A stretch of DNA of 64,000 nucleotides from contig CATKHK010000013.1 of the NCBI GenBank assembly GCA_949751835.1, positions 186,001 through 250,000 of the forward strand, in the 5' to 3' direction. A program made the position numbers and the translations under genes. Every line of letters starts with the position of its first letter. Position 1 is the first letter of the stretch. Shown piece after piece: positions 51,184 to 63,286 of the stretch. Source of the stretch: Blepharisma japonicum. Taxonomy: Eukaryota; Ciliophora; Heterotrichea; Heterotrichida; Blepharismidae. The notes below the pieces were generated by a model. The model did not search any database. It saw nothing but the letters and a program-made list of their open reading frames with translations, and was not told the origin of the DNA.

Positions 51184-52287
51184 TTAAGATTGCTGTTTTT
51201 TATTCATAGTCTGGCGCATATATTTTTTCCCTTCACTTTCGCACTTAAGATAATTTGGATCTACCTTATTATTTTGTGGAGTTTCGTTATAGAAGTAGCC
51301 TAGAAATATTTCTTGGCTGAAATCACTATTTGTGATAACTTCATCTTTTCAATCCTCATTTACATATTTTTGATTGAAATTTTTTGCTTTTGGTGGCTTA
51401 AAACTCGGCTTAATTTCTTTTCTAAACAATTTCTCCCATTCCACATTTCTTACCCATGGGTGATCTTTCACATCATTAATTCCATTAAACCCAAGTCTAT
51501 TTTGAGGTCTTCTCTGTATTAATTGATTTACAAAATCCACACATTCCTCTGACCACTCCCCTAACAAATTGTTTGCTTTTAACTGGACTTGTCTATCTAA
51601 TACCTGTTCTCGTATTTTATTTCTGTTTTCTCCCAAATAAGGTCTTAACCCAGTAATAATTTCATATAATATAACTCCCAATGCATACCAATCTACAGCA
51701 TACGTATGATTTTGTTTACAAAGAACTTCAGGAGCCATATACCCAGGAGTTCCTGATACTTCATGTGAATTGTCTTCGATCCAAGCCCTGGCTATACCGA
51801 AATCTGTTATATGCATATATCCTTCTCCATCAAATATTAAATTTTCAGGCTTTAAATCTCTATGAATAATTTTATTTGAATGTAAATATTCTAATGCGAG
51901 AATGATGCATGAAGTCAAAAATTTGGTATTTTCCTCAGTAAATGTATGTTTCTGGAAATGATACCGTAAATCCCCTCCTGTTTTCAAGTCTATAGTAAGG
52001 TAAAGATAGTCGCGATCTTGAAATGCATGATGCATATTAACGATAAAAGGGTGTTTTAAAATGCTGAGAAGCCTTTTTTCATTGATTACAGAGTGTACGT
52101 GCCTTTTTGCGATGACTCTTGATTTCAAAATTTCTTTTAAAGCGTAACTTTCCTTTGTGTTTTTGTGAGTAACTTTCCAAACTCTGCTAAAACCTCCTCT
52201 ACCAATTAGATAATGGAACTCAAATTGGTGAGAATTTAAGTAGACAGTCGGATCGTAATCGTCAGATCTCATGCTGCAGTTTCCCAT
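51184..52287 (-). CDS. YANK/STK32-like AGC kinase, array member 2
   Basis: 367 residues; I chose the ATG at 52285-52287, which gives MGNCSMRSDD as in its relatives, over an ATG 30 bases upstream. TGA=Trp occurs at NEDWKDE. Gly-loop GRGGFSRV, YALKEI lysine, HRDLKPEN, DFGIAR and GTPGYMAPE are all intact. The end RNVEWEKLFRKEIKPSFKPP is the family tail. It is closest to member 7 in the activation segment ([20 protein letters not shown]). The C-terminus is basic and lacks Ser-rich repeats. Stop TAA 51184-51186. Confidence 0.9.
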
Positions 52288-53043
52288 TTTGAGTGTTGAT
52301 GTAATTTTTATTGGCATATAGAATAGAGCCAGGTGAAATCAAAAGTCAGTTGTGCTATTGCCATGAGATTAAATCATTAGAAAGAAGCACTTGAGCAAGT
52401 TAGATATATTAAGCTTTATTAATTTTTAAGCATAAATAAACTTAAAACAATCGAGTAAACTCTTTATGGGTGCTAATATATGCAATAACATTGAAGGGAA
52501 TTGTGATAATTATATTTAAGGAATATATAAATTAAAGAATCTAATTATTATAATATCCAATAAATTTTTGCAATTTACCTTATTTTCACAACTGGATTAA
52601 AGTTAAAAAATAGCTATTTATGCAAAAAGTATCATAAGGAGCTCAATTGTGATAAGTGTATTGGGGACATTATTTTTCAAAGCCTAAAGAGAATGAGAAA
52701 TCTTAATACATAATAATTATCTACAATTATTTATAAAAAAATTTCAATTTAGAGAGTTTTAAAATTTAATTGATAGAAAAAGTTTATATTAAGAAAAGCG
52801 GAATAATTATAAATGATAAGTCTCAGTAATAATTATAGGCATTATGCTAATAAATTTATTTGGTGAATGAATTAACCACTTTTTCAACAATTATTTCATT
52901 TTCTTTTTAAACTAAAATGGCTGCTAGATGAATTTTAACATATGGAAATAAAATGAATATTGTTTATTTTTCAAAAAATAACTTTTTGGAAATGATCATA
53001 ACTTTGAAAATATATTTACATTAAAGATTTAAGTTTAAATTTT
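52288..53043. other. Intergenic; start of the duplicated module
   Basis: 756 bases without a gene. From about 52515 on, the sequence is repeated at 59080-59729 (for example the tracts around AATATATAAATTAAAGAAT and TTGCAATTTACCTTATTTTC), so 52515 marks the left end of the duplicated kinase module. Confidence 0.7.
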
Positions 53044-54183
53044 TTATGAACGTACAGAGCTTTTCCCTCTTGGCTTTTGATTACTCGAACCTCCATTTTG
53101 AGCATGAGGCTGGCCAAAAGAGCTTTTTTTCCTAATAAGTGTGTTCTTGTTATTATCTACATTCTGAAAGTCAGGCATCTCCACATAGAAGTAGCCTGCA
53201 AACATCTCTTGTTTAAAATCGCATTTTGGTTTAATCCCATCGCTCCAGTCTTCATTTACATACGCTCTATTAAAATTGCTTCCCCTCTTGGGTGCAAATC
53301 TAGGATTAACTTTTTTTTTCAGCACTTTATCCCATTCTACATCTTTGAGCCATGAGTGATTCTTTATTTCTTCAATCCCTCTAAACCCTAGTCTATTTTC
53401 AGGGTTGGTTTGGATTAATTGATTTACAAAATCTTCACATGTTTTAGACCAAGAAGTGGATAGAGTGTCTACATTTAATTGCACTTGACTTTCTAAGATC
53501 TTTTCTTTGACTTCTTTCAAGTTTTTTCCTGGGAAAGGTCTGGATCCAGTGATGATTTCATGCAAGATAACACCTACTGCAAACCAATCCGCAGGATAAG
53601 AATGATTTTGCTGACAAAGAACTTCTGGAGCCATGTATCCAGGAGTTCCCGATACATCATTTGAGTTCTCTTGGGACCATGTTTTTGCTTCCCCGAAATC
53701 TGATAAGTATACATACCCTTTTTCATCAAAAAGCAAATTTTCTGGCTTCAAGTCCCTATGGATGATTTGTTTGGAATGAACATATTCCAAGCCAATGACA
53801 ACGCATGAAATGATGAATTTGGCTTCTTCCTCAACAAATTTATGTTTTAGAAGTTGGTACCGCAAGTCGCCTCCATGCTTGAAGTCCATAGTAAGATAAA
53901 GATGACTATGGCTTTGGAAGGCATGGTGCATATTAGTGATAAATGGATGACGTAGAGCACTTAGCATTTCTTTTTCATTAAGAGCAGAATTGACGTGTCT
54001 TTGTGCCACTACTCTTGATTTTAGGATTTCCTTCAAAGCGTAAACTTGCTTCGAATTTTTATGAGTGACTTTTCATACTTTGCTAAAAGAGCTCCTACCA
54101 ATCGGATAATGGAAATCAAATTGGTTAGGATTCAAGCAAATTGTTGTGTCGCAATCGTCAGTTTTCAGAATGCAGTTTCCCAT
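53044..54183 (-). CDS. YANK/STK32-like AGC kinase, array member 3
   Basis: 379 residues, ATG 54181-54183 (MGNCILKTDDCDTT), stop TAA 53044-53046. TGA=Trp at KVWKVTH. Gly-loop is GRSSFSKV (the usual second Gly is Ser). HRDLKPEN, DFGEAK, GTPGYMAPE and [20 protein letters not shown] follow. The DFGEAK form and the C-terminal tail (KSSFGQPHAQNGGSSNQKPR) are shared with member 5, its duplicate at 59730-60869. VEWDKVLKKKVNPRFAP is the YANK tail. All catalytic residues are intact. Confidence 0.9.
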
Positions 54184-54961
54184 GTCAGGTCGGATGTTTA
54201 TGTTTATAAATGTGGCAATAAATCTCCAGGTATATGGCTAATCGATTCAAAATAAATTTTAACTTAAAAATTAGTTAAAGTGGCAATTAAGCTTAAAAAT
54301 ATAAAACAAAGCTTTATTTGCATTTAATATCCAATTTATAGCCTCTAAGCTAGCTTCTTCACAAAATCTAGTTTCAGGTAACTCGATCAAAACATTTATT
54401 ATTGGTTTTGAAACAGATTGTTTGGAAAATATGGGTTTTCGAAATTATGTTAGGAAATATTTTCAGTTTAAGTTAAATAAAACAATTATTTGCATTTCCT
54501 AGTATTAAGAGCATCTTCTTCTTTTATATAATTCTAGTGGCCAGATTTTTTATTATGACCTTTTAATTTTTCCACAGTGCTTCAAGCTTATAATATTTAA
54601 TAAATATAACGTATTTGAAAATATATACTCTAAAGAAAAGCACTTTATTTGCAATTTTATCATTAACTTATAAATTTATTTTCATAGACTAAAAAAATTA
54701 TATCCAATTTTTATTACATTTTACATATTTTAAGCTAAGTTTAATTGCATAAGATATTTTATCATAATAAAAACTATAGAAATAACTAATAAGATAAATT
54801 GAAAATTTTATCTTTTAAAATTAATCACTTAATTTATCATTAAAATGTCTACTAAAAAGCTCTAAATGTAAAAATAAATGGTGACGTAGACTTATTTAGA
54901 AAATTTCCAGAAATGCTTTGAACTCGAGACAAATTTTTTACATTTAAATACATTAATCTAG
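54184..54961. other. Intergenic between array members 3 and 4
   Basis: 778 bases of AT-rich sequence, repeated with many changes at 60870-61630. No gene or RNA recognised. Confidence 0.65.
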
Positions 54962-56107
54962 TTATGAAGATCGAAATTCGCTTTTTCTTCGAGCATGAAT
55001 TTTTTGATTATTTGTATCTCCTGGATGATTTTGTGGCAAGCAAGAAGAATTTTTTCTTTTTGCATTTGTGTTTGTGTTAACGGATTCAATATTTTGAGGA
55101 AACTCTATATAAAAGTAGCCTAAAAATATATCTTGATTAAAATTACATTTTGGTGTAATTCCATCTTTCCAATCTTCATTTACATAGCGGGAATTAAAAT
55201 TTTTTCTTTTCATTGGCTTGAATCTTGGGATAATTTCTTTTCTATACAATCTATCCCATTCTATATACTTCAGTCATGGATGGTTTTTTATTTCGCCAAT
55301 TCCCTTGAACCCAAGTCTGTTTTGTGGGTTTACTTGAATTAATTTATTTACAAAATCTTCACATTCCTTTGACCAAGAAGTCGATAAGTTCTCTACATTT
55401 AATTGCACTTGGCTTTCTAAAAATTTATCTCTAACTTCATTTAAAGTTTTGCCTGAATATGGTCTTGAGCCAGTAATAATTTCATATAAAATTACACCTA
55501 CCGCAAATCAGTCAGCGGTATATGAGTAATCCTGCTGGAAGGCTACTTCAGGTGCCATATAGCCAGGGGTTCCTGACATATCATGAGGCATCTCTTTATC
55601 CCATATTTTGGCTTCCCCAAAATCTGCTAAGTACACATATCCTTCCTCATCAAAAAGCAAATTTTCTGGTTTAACATCCCTATGAATTACCCTATGAGAA
55701 TGAATATATTCTAGCACAAGAGCAATGCATGAAACCAAAAATTTGGCTTCCTCTTCTACAAATTTATTTTTTATCATTTGGTAGCGTAAATCACCACCTG
55801 ATTTTCAGTCCATTGTTAGGAAAAGGTAATTTTCGTTTTGAAAAGCATGATGCATATTTATCATAAAAGGATGCCTTAACATACTTAGAACGTTTTTTTC
55901 GTTAAGAGCAGAATTAGCATGTCTTTGTGCTACTACCCTTGATTTAAGGGTTTCTTTCAAAGCATATACTTGCTTTGTTGTTTTATCGGTTACTTTTCAC
56001 ACCTTGCTGAAAGAACCTTTCCCAATGGGATAATGGAACTCAAATTGATTAGGATTTATACAAATTGTCGGGTCATAGTCGCTAGTTTTCAAACTGCAGT
56101 TTCCCAT
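54962..56107 (-). CDS. YANK/STK32-like AGC kinase, array member 4
   Basis: 381 residues, ATG 56105-56107 ([14 protein letters not shown]), stop TAA 54962-54964. TGA=Trp appears at [23 protein letters not shown] and NHPWLKY. Catalytic set intact: [13 protein letters not shown] lysine, [23 protein letters not shown]. The tail [20 protein letters not shown] matches the family, and the end is basic (RRKSEFRSS). It is the duplicate partner of member 6 (61631-62776), about nine residues in ten being identical. Confidence 0.9.
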
Positions 56108-56616
56108 TTCAAAGCTTATCAGATATTTATTAATGTGGTTCGAATGACCTCATATATGGCTGAGGGCAGAATTAAAAGATATGTTTTAAAAATTATTGAA
56201 GTTCAAAAATCAGAAATTAATGAGAATTAAATGCAGCTTTTAGAGTTAAATATATTTCTGAATTTCCCAAAAAATATTTTGTTAGATATTCTATTGATAA
56301 TTATTAGAGTTCGGAGCTTTTTTTCTTTTATTTGAAAGGGGTTCTGATAAATTAGCTTTCGAAAATATTTTTCTGATTTTTTGTTTAAAATTAAAGAAAT
56401 GATTTCTTTGATTTCTTTTTTGGTAGAACAGTTAAATTTTTTATTTAAATGAATTTGTTAGAAATCTTATTCAGATTTCTTGATTTTTTTTAAAACCTCT
56501 ATCCCATACTGATCAACCTATGTGGCCAAATAGAACGACAAGCTGAAGAGTTTAGGCTAAATAAAGGCTATTAAAAGACAATTTTTATCTGATTTCTAAA
56601 AGCGTTAACTTATAAT
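56108..56616. other. Intergenic, conserved in both modules
   Basis: The gap matches 62777-63286 closely. A stretch at about 56505-56590 (CCCATACTGATCAACCTATG to AAGGCTATTAAAAGACAATT) is almost identical to 63172-63257. This could be simply recent duplication or a conserved control element or small RNA. No protein frame is kept in both copies. Confidence 0.6.
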
Positions 56617-57285
56617 TTACTTATATTATTTACAAAGATTATATTTTCCTCTTTAGTGCAAATCATCATGATTTGACTTTATTTTTATCTTGAGATGTTT
56701 TATTATAAATATAACCTTTAAATGCCTCTTGTTTGCAGTCGCTTGTGGCAACAATTCCTTGGAAAAATATTTATTATTGAAATTATTAGTTTTGGTGATT
56801 TAAAGATCTGTGTGGATTTGCATTCAATAAATTAAAATTTTTATACATTTTCTGTTCAAATTTATATATTTTACTTTAAAATATTTTTTCTTAAAAATGC
56901 AATAATCTGACTATCTATTTACTAAAAAACCATAAAAACTGAAGTAATTTCTTTTCAGAGCAAACTTTCTCATTCTATATTCTTCAACCATTGATGATTT
57001 TTTACTTCAATTACTCCTTTAAAGCCAAGTCTGTTTTGAGGTTCTCTTTGGATCAGTTTATTTACAAAGTCAGCGCATTCCTTAGACCAAATCCCCTGAT
57101 AAATTTTCATGGTTTAGCTAGATTTATCTATCAAGATTTGGTCTTTTTATAAGGTCCATTTTTTTCAACGTAAGATCTTAACTCAGTGATGATTTCATAT
57201 AAAATCACATCTATAGAAACCAATCTTCAGTATAAGTATGATTCTGCTGACAAAGAATCTTAGGAGTAGCGTAGTCTGGTGTACC
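56617..57285 (-). pseudogene. Decayed, truncated YANK-like kinase (partner of member 7)
   Basis: The segment matches the C-terminal half of member 7 (63287-63840): the stop region, the stretch for the DYNQEAFKGYLYNE part, [14 protein letters not shown], and the activation loop near 57240-57285. About 130 unrelated bases interrupt it near 56805-56935, and many small changes break the frame. Homology ends abruptly at GGTGTACCG (57277-57285), where a TIR-ended segment starts. The N-terminal half of the kinase is absent. Confidence 0.85.
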
Positions 57286-59063
57286 GTTGTCTGACCAAGC
57301 AGGATTAGTACTTGGGATCCCACCATTATTACCCCCACCCCTGCCTTTTAAATTATGGGTTAATAATTAATATTAACTGCATTAGATTTAAGATAAGTTT
57401 ATTGTGCCATAAGTATACTCTTTGAGCATATTTAGTTTATATCTGATAATTATCACTTTATTAATGAATCATAATTTTTTAATTTATGTTTGATTAATTT
57501 ATGAAGTTAGCTTATGCAAGAAGTTTATTATAAGGAAAAATGGGATTCATTTATTATTTATCTATTTATGACTTCAAATATAGTGAAAGTGACCTAGATC
57601 TTTATATAATTGAGAGGCTATTGAAATATGAAAATTTTATATAGATATAATTTAGAATTGCTTACTATAAATGGAAAGTCCTAATCGATTAAAATTGATT
57701 AAACATAATGTTAATTTTAAAAAATACTTTTTAAACTGATGAGATAACTGCGCACGCAATAAAACTGCACTGGAGAATAAGTTTTGGTGCTCTAGGAAGG
57801 CTTAGAAGAAGCTCTACGTTAGAAAAGCATTGGGGGACGAGAAATTTGCTCTGTGAAAAAGAATTTGGCATTTGGGTTCTTTTAGTTTTCTAGGCAAAAA
57901 TTAAAATTAAAATGGCAGGTAAAATCAATTTGATTTAACCGTTTTAATTTGGCCTGCGAAACTATTTCATAAAACTAAAAAATATCAAAACACTTTCTAC
58001 TCGACAATTTTCACATCAAGGCTATTTCTGCGGGGTTTGACAATCTATATAAGTATACAGTTCACTTGAGCATTTTAAAAATAAATACAGTATTAATTAT
58101 AAAGACACACATCAAAATCATTGAAATATTAAAGCTTGGATACTCTAAATTCGTGTTGAGCTATACCTAAACTGCTTTATATTACTATATCATTAATATC
58201 TGTAGTAATAGAGATAGGCAATTAATATATTCGAATAAGGTTTATTATGTATTCATGTTGCTATTAAAAATGTTAGCGCATAAAGAAGTCTATATTATTT
58301 TAATTTAGTGTTATATGCATTTGCATTAAATAAAATTCATATTTAATACTTAATTAAAAAAAATTATCTAAGCTCTCAAAATGACTCTTTTAAAGGTAAA
58401 GATTTAATATGTTTTGCAATAAGACTTAATCTTTTAATAATAGTCATTCAGGCTAGAAAAATTTGCTAAATGATGATTTAATATTAATAATGAAAATGAT
58501 AACCTTAATTATTGAATTAAAATAAGCATCTTTTTTGACTGATAATAATGAGAGAATTGCAATTACTATTTTACTTTTGTATTTTATATAAATATGCTTA
58601 AATAAAGTATTTCTAAAGAAATGTTTCAGCTTACTGAAATATAATAATATTAATATTTAGAGGAATAAAAAATTTTTTAGGCATGATTGGATGAAGACTT
58701 TAAAAGATATAGATATTTCATTCATTAAAGCCTTTAAAGTTAGCTTAAATTGATTAAAAGCGTTTATAAACACTCTGCTAGAAAAAATTACTTAATATTT
58801 TTCATCCTTAACTTAAAAAGAACTTGCGCCAAAAATAATAATTATTATACTTTCTTCTCACTTTAATCAAAATATGAAAAACTAGTTGGTCAAGTATGAG
58901 ATCCCCCACCACTATTTAAATAGAAATATATTATAAATTAAATATTAAAATTTTTTATAATTGATTGGGAAGGGGATGAGAGTAGGCTGTGGGGTTTCTA
59001 TTTGTGTAAAAGGGTGGGGTGGGGCTGGTGTTTTTCTGTGTCTTGTTCCTGCTTGACCAGATA
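57286..59063. mobile_element. 1.8-kb insertion with imperfect terminal inverted repeats
   Basis: The left end TTGTCTGACCAAGCAGGA (57286-57303) matches the reverse complement of the right end, TTATCTGGTCAAGCAGGA (59063-59046), at 15 of 18 positions. Both ends continue into C-rich/G-rich stretches (57315-57341 ACCCCCACCCC; 59007-59036 GGGTGGGGTGGGG) that are also roughly inverted. It lies exactly between the two kinase modules and interrupts the decayed kinase. No transposase frame is visible, so it would be non-autonomous, or two nearby short elements. In Blepharisma such TIR elements are a source of eliminated germline sequences (IESs). The target-site duplication is not clear. Confidence 0.6.
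58885..59063. mobile_element. Small MITE-like element within the right part of the insertion
   Basis: A second, inner end at 58885-58898 (GTTGGTCAAGTATGA) resembles the inverted right end (TCTGGTCAAGCAGGA), sharing TGGTCAAG. Both are followed by C-rich sequence (58901-58910 ATCCCCCACC). This outlines a 179-bp unit rich in G on the plus strand (58968-59036), with four or more G-runs that could form a quadruplex. It may be a separate miniature element of the same family as the left end. Confidence 0.45.
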
Positions 59064-59729
59064 ACGATATTTTAAAAATATATAAATTAAAGAATTTAAT
59101 AATTATATTATCCAATAAATTTTCGCAATTTACCTTATTTTCACAACTTGTAACTATTTATGCAAAAAGTATCATAAAGGAGCTCAGTTTTGGCAAGGAT
59201 ATAGGTCATATTAATTTTAAGAGCCTAAATGGCTCTAACAGCTCTAAAGTTTAATTTATGGAAGAATTATATACTGTTATTTTTTAAAAATTATCAATTT
59301 AAAGGATTTAAATGTATTGATAGAAAAAGTTTTAAAAGCCAAATAATTAAAAATGATAAGTTTCTATAAATTATTTTGCTATCTAGAAGTATAATTCAAT
59401 TTTTGTTAAATCATTAATTGTGCAAAAGATCATTGTATAATAATTAATTGTATTAAAGATGTTAATGGAGCCTCCTCCATAATTTTAAAAATTTTGTCAT
59501 CTTTTATGATTTGAGTTAGTACTAAATTATAGACACAATACTAATAATTTTATTTGATGAATAAATTAATCACTTTTTCAACAAAGATTTCATTTTCTCT
59601 TTAAACTAAAATGGTTTCCAATTAAACTTTTACATAAAAAGAATACTGTTTATTTTTTAAAAAATAACTTTGTTAAAACGATTATAATTTTAGATAATGC
59701 ATTTGCATTAGAGATTAAGTTTAAATTTT
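59064..59729. other. Intergenic, duplicated 3' flank of the kinase module
   Basis: 666 bases that correspond to 52515-53043, with insertions and changes. No gene seen. Confidence 0.65.
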
Positions 59730-60869
59730 CTATGCATGCACAGGGATTCTCCCTCTTGGCTTTTGATTATTCAAAGCTCCATTTTGAGCATGAGGCTGGC
59801 CAATAGAGCTTTTTTTACTGATAAGTAAGTTTCGGCTATTATCTACATTTTGAAATTGAGGCAACTCCACATAGAAGTAGCCTGCAAACATCTCTTGTTT
59901 AAAATTGAATTTTGGTTTAATTCCATCATTCCAGTCTTTATTTACATACTTTCTATTGAAATTGCATCCATTCTTGGGTACAAATCTAGGATTAACTTCT
60001 TTTTTAAGCAGTTTATCCCATTCTACATCTTTGAGCCATGGGTGATTTTTTATTTCTTCAACCCCTTTAAACCCAAGTCTATTTTCAGGGTTGGTTTGGA
60101 TTAATTGATTTACAAAATCTTCACATGATTTAGACCAAGAAGCGGATATAGTATCTACATTTAATTGCACTTGGCTTTCTAAGGTCTTTTCTTTTATTTC
60201 TTTCAAGTTTTTTCCTGGGAAAGGTCTAGATCCAGTAATGATTTCATGTAAGATAACACCTACTGCAAACCAATCCGCAGGATAAGAATGGTTTTGTTGG
60301 CAAAGAACTTCTGGAGCCATATATCCAGGGGTTCCGGATACATCATTCGAGTTCTCTTGGGCCCATATTTTTGCTTCTCCAAAATCTGATAAGTATACAT
60401 ACCCTTTTTCATCAAAAAGCAAATTTTCTGGTTTCAAGTCTCTATGGATGACTTGCTTAGAATGGATATATTCTAAACTAATGACTATGCATGAAATGAT
60501 GAATTTGGCTTCTTCCTCAACAAATTTATGTTTTAGGAGTTGGTACCGTAAATCGCCTCCATTTTTAAAGTCCATAGTAAGATAAAGATGGCTATGGCTT
60601 TGGAAAGCATGGTGCATATTAGTAATAAACGGATGACGTAGAATTCTTAGAATTTCTTTTTCATTAAGAGCTGAACTAACGTGCCTTTTTGCTACTACTC
60701 TTGATTTTAGGATCTCCTTCAAAGCATAAACTTGCTTCGAATTTTTATGAGTAACTTTTCATACCTTACTAAATGAGCTCCTACCAATAGGATAATGGAA
60801 ATCGAATTGGTGAGGACTCAAACAAATCGTAGTATCACAGTCATCAGTTTTCAGTATACAGTTTCCCAT
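59730..60869 (-). CDS. YANK/STK32-like AGC kinase, array member 5
   Basis: 379 residues, ATG 60867-60869 (MGNCILKTDDCDTT), stop TAG 59730-59732. Duplicate of member 3, with the same length and about nine residues in ten identical. Gly-loop GRSSFSKV, HRDLKPEN, DFGEAK and MAPE are kept. TGA=Trp at KVWKVTH. Differences cluster in the C-terminal tail (KSSIGQPHAQNGALNNQKPR). The tail VEWDKLLKKEVNPRFVPKNG is family-typical. Both copies look functional, so selection keeps both or the duplication is young. Confidence 0.9.
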
Positions 60870-61630
60870 GACAGATAGAATTTTATAATTATAAATGTAG
60901 GCAATGAATCTTCAGTAAATGGCTAATCCATATACAGTAAATTTCAACTTAAAGCTATTTAAAGCGATTGATAAACTAAATCATATAAAATAAAGTTATA
61001 TTTGCTTTTAATATATAATTTATAGCTAGGTTCCTCACAAAATTTAGTTTCAAGTAAGTTATCAAAACATTTATATCATTTTTGAAACAGATTATTTGAA
61101 GAAAATGAGCTTTCAAAAATATTTAAGGATATATTTTCAGTTTAAGTTAAACAAAATATTTATTTATGTTTCCTAGTGTAGATGACGCTCTCCTTTTATA
61201 TATCTCTATTAGTCAGTATTTTTATTATGACATTTTAATTTTTAACAGCGCTCTAAGCTCATAACAATTACTAAATAAGGAGTATTTGAAAATATATACT
61301 CAAAAGAAAGCATTTTATTACAATTCTATCATTAACTTATAATTTTATTTTATAGATTAAAAAATTATATCAAATTTTTATTGCATTTTACATATTTTAA
61401 GCTAAGTTTACTAACAAAGAATTTTTATTATCACAATTAGTTTATAAACAACGATTAAGATATGTTGGAAGTTTATCTTTTAAGATTAATCTCTTAATTT
61501 ATCAGTAAAAATGTCTAAGAATGGTTTTAAATATAAAATAAATAGGGTGACGTAAACATAATTTAGACTCCTTACGAAGTTTTTCTTAACTATAAAAACA
61601 AATTTTTAACATTTAAATATATTAATCTAG
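60870..61630. other. Intergenic between array members 5 and 6
   Basis: 761 bases of AT-rich sequence, homologous to 54184-54961. No gene or RNA recognised. Confidence 0.65.
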
Positions 61631-62776
61631 TTATGAAGCGCGAAAATCGCTTTTTCTTCGATCATGAATTTTTTGACTAATTGCATCTCCTGGATGATTT
61701 TGCGGCATGCAAGAAGAATTTTTTCTTTTTGCATTGGCTTTTGTGCTAACTAATTCAGTATTTTGAGGAAACTCTATATAAAAGTAGCCTAAAAATATAT
61801 CTTGATTAAAATTACATTTTGGAGTAATTCCGTCTTTTCAGTCTTGATTTACATAGTGGGAATTAAAATTTTTTCTTTTCTTCGGCTTGAAGCTTGGGAC
61901 AATTTCTTTTCTATACAGCCTATCCCATTCTGCATACTTCAGTCATGGATGGTTTTTTATTTCGCCAATTCCTTTGAACCCTAGTCTGTTTTGCGGACTT
62001 ACTTGAATTAACTTATTTACAAAATCTTCACATTCTTTTGACCAAGGGGTTGATAAATTCTCCACGTTTAATTGTGCTTGGCTTTCTAAAAATTTATCTT
62101 TGACTTCGTTTAAGGTTTTACCTGAATATGGCCTCGAGCCTGTAATAATTTCATATAAAATTACACCTACCGCAAATCAGTCAGCGGTATATGAGTAATC
62201 TTGCTCGAAGACTACTTCTGGCGCTATATAGCCAGGGGTTCCTGACTTATCGTGAGGCATCTCTTTATCCCATATTTTGGCTTCTCCAAAATCTGCTAGA
62301 TAAACATATCCTTCCTCATCAAAAAGCAAATTTTCTGGTTTTACATCTCTATGAATTACATTATGAGAATGTATATATTCTAGCACAAGAACAATGCATG
62401 AAACCAAAAATTTGGCTTCCTCTTCTACAAATTTATTTTTTATCATTTGGTAGCGAAGATCACCACCTGATTTCCAGTCCATTGTGAGAAAAAGGTAATT
62501 TTCGTTTTGAAAAGCATGATGCATATTTATCATAAAAGGATGCCTTAACATACTTAAAATACTTTTTTCGTTAAGAGCAGAATTAGCATGCCTTTGTGCT
62601 ACTACCCTTGATTTAAGGATTTCTTTCAAAGCATATACTTGCTTTGTTGTTTTATCGGTGACTTTTCACACCTTGCTGAAAGAACCTTTCCCAATGGGAT
62701 AGTGGAACTCAAATTGATTAGGATTTATACAAATTGTCGGGTCGTAATCGCTAGTTTTCAAACTGCAGTTTCCCAT
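61631..62776 (-). CDS. YANK/STK32-like AGC kinase, array member 6
   Basis: 381 residues, ATG 62774-62776 ([14 protein letters not shown]), stop TAA 61631-61633. Duplicate of member 4. TGA=Trp at KVWKVTD, TADWFAVG, NHPWLKY and VNQDWKDG. Member 4 has TGA at TMDWKSGG where this copy has TGG, a silent exchange under this code. HRDVKPEN and DFGEAK are intact. The APE motif is GYIAPE (Met to Ile). The end is RRKSDFRAS. Other catalytic parts match member 4. Confidence 0.9.
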
Positions 62777-63286
62777 TTCGAAGCTTATCAGATATTTATT
62801 AATGTGGTGCAGAATGACCTCATATATGGCCGAGGGCAGAATTAAAAGATATGCTTCAAAAATTATTGGAGCTCAAAAATTAAAAAATTATGTGAATTAG
62901 ATGCAGCTTTTAAAGTTAAATATAGTTCTGAATTTCCCAAAAATATTTTGTTAGATATTCTATTGATAATTATTGGAGCTCTGAGCTTTTTTTCTTTATC
63001 TGAAAAGGGTTCTGATAAATTAGCTTTCGAAAATATTTTTCTGATTTTTTTGTTTAAAATTAAAGAAATAATTTCTTTTGATTTCTTTTTGGTAGAACAG
63101 TTAAATATTTTAGTTAAATATATTTATTAGAAATCTTATTCAAATTTCTTGATTTTTTTTAAAACCTCATACCCCATACTGATCAACCTATGTGGCCAAA
63201 TAGAACGACAAGCTGAAGAGTTTAGGCTAAATAAAGGCTATTAAAAGACAATTTTTACTAAATTACTAAAAGCGTTAGCTTATAAT
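62777..63286. other. Intergenic between array members 6 and 7
   Basis: Homologous to 56108-56616, including the nearly identical stretch at 63172-63257. No gene seen. Confidence 0.65.

Noticed and set aside
52285-52317. Upstream ATG (52317) as start of kinase member 2
   Set aside because: It would add ten residues before MGNC, a motif shared by all array members as the very N-terminus and needed for lipid attachment.
57721-58080. Possible gene inside the TIR segment
   Set aside because: No frame longer than about 40 codons survives even with TGA=Trp, and nothing resembles a transposase.
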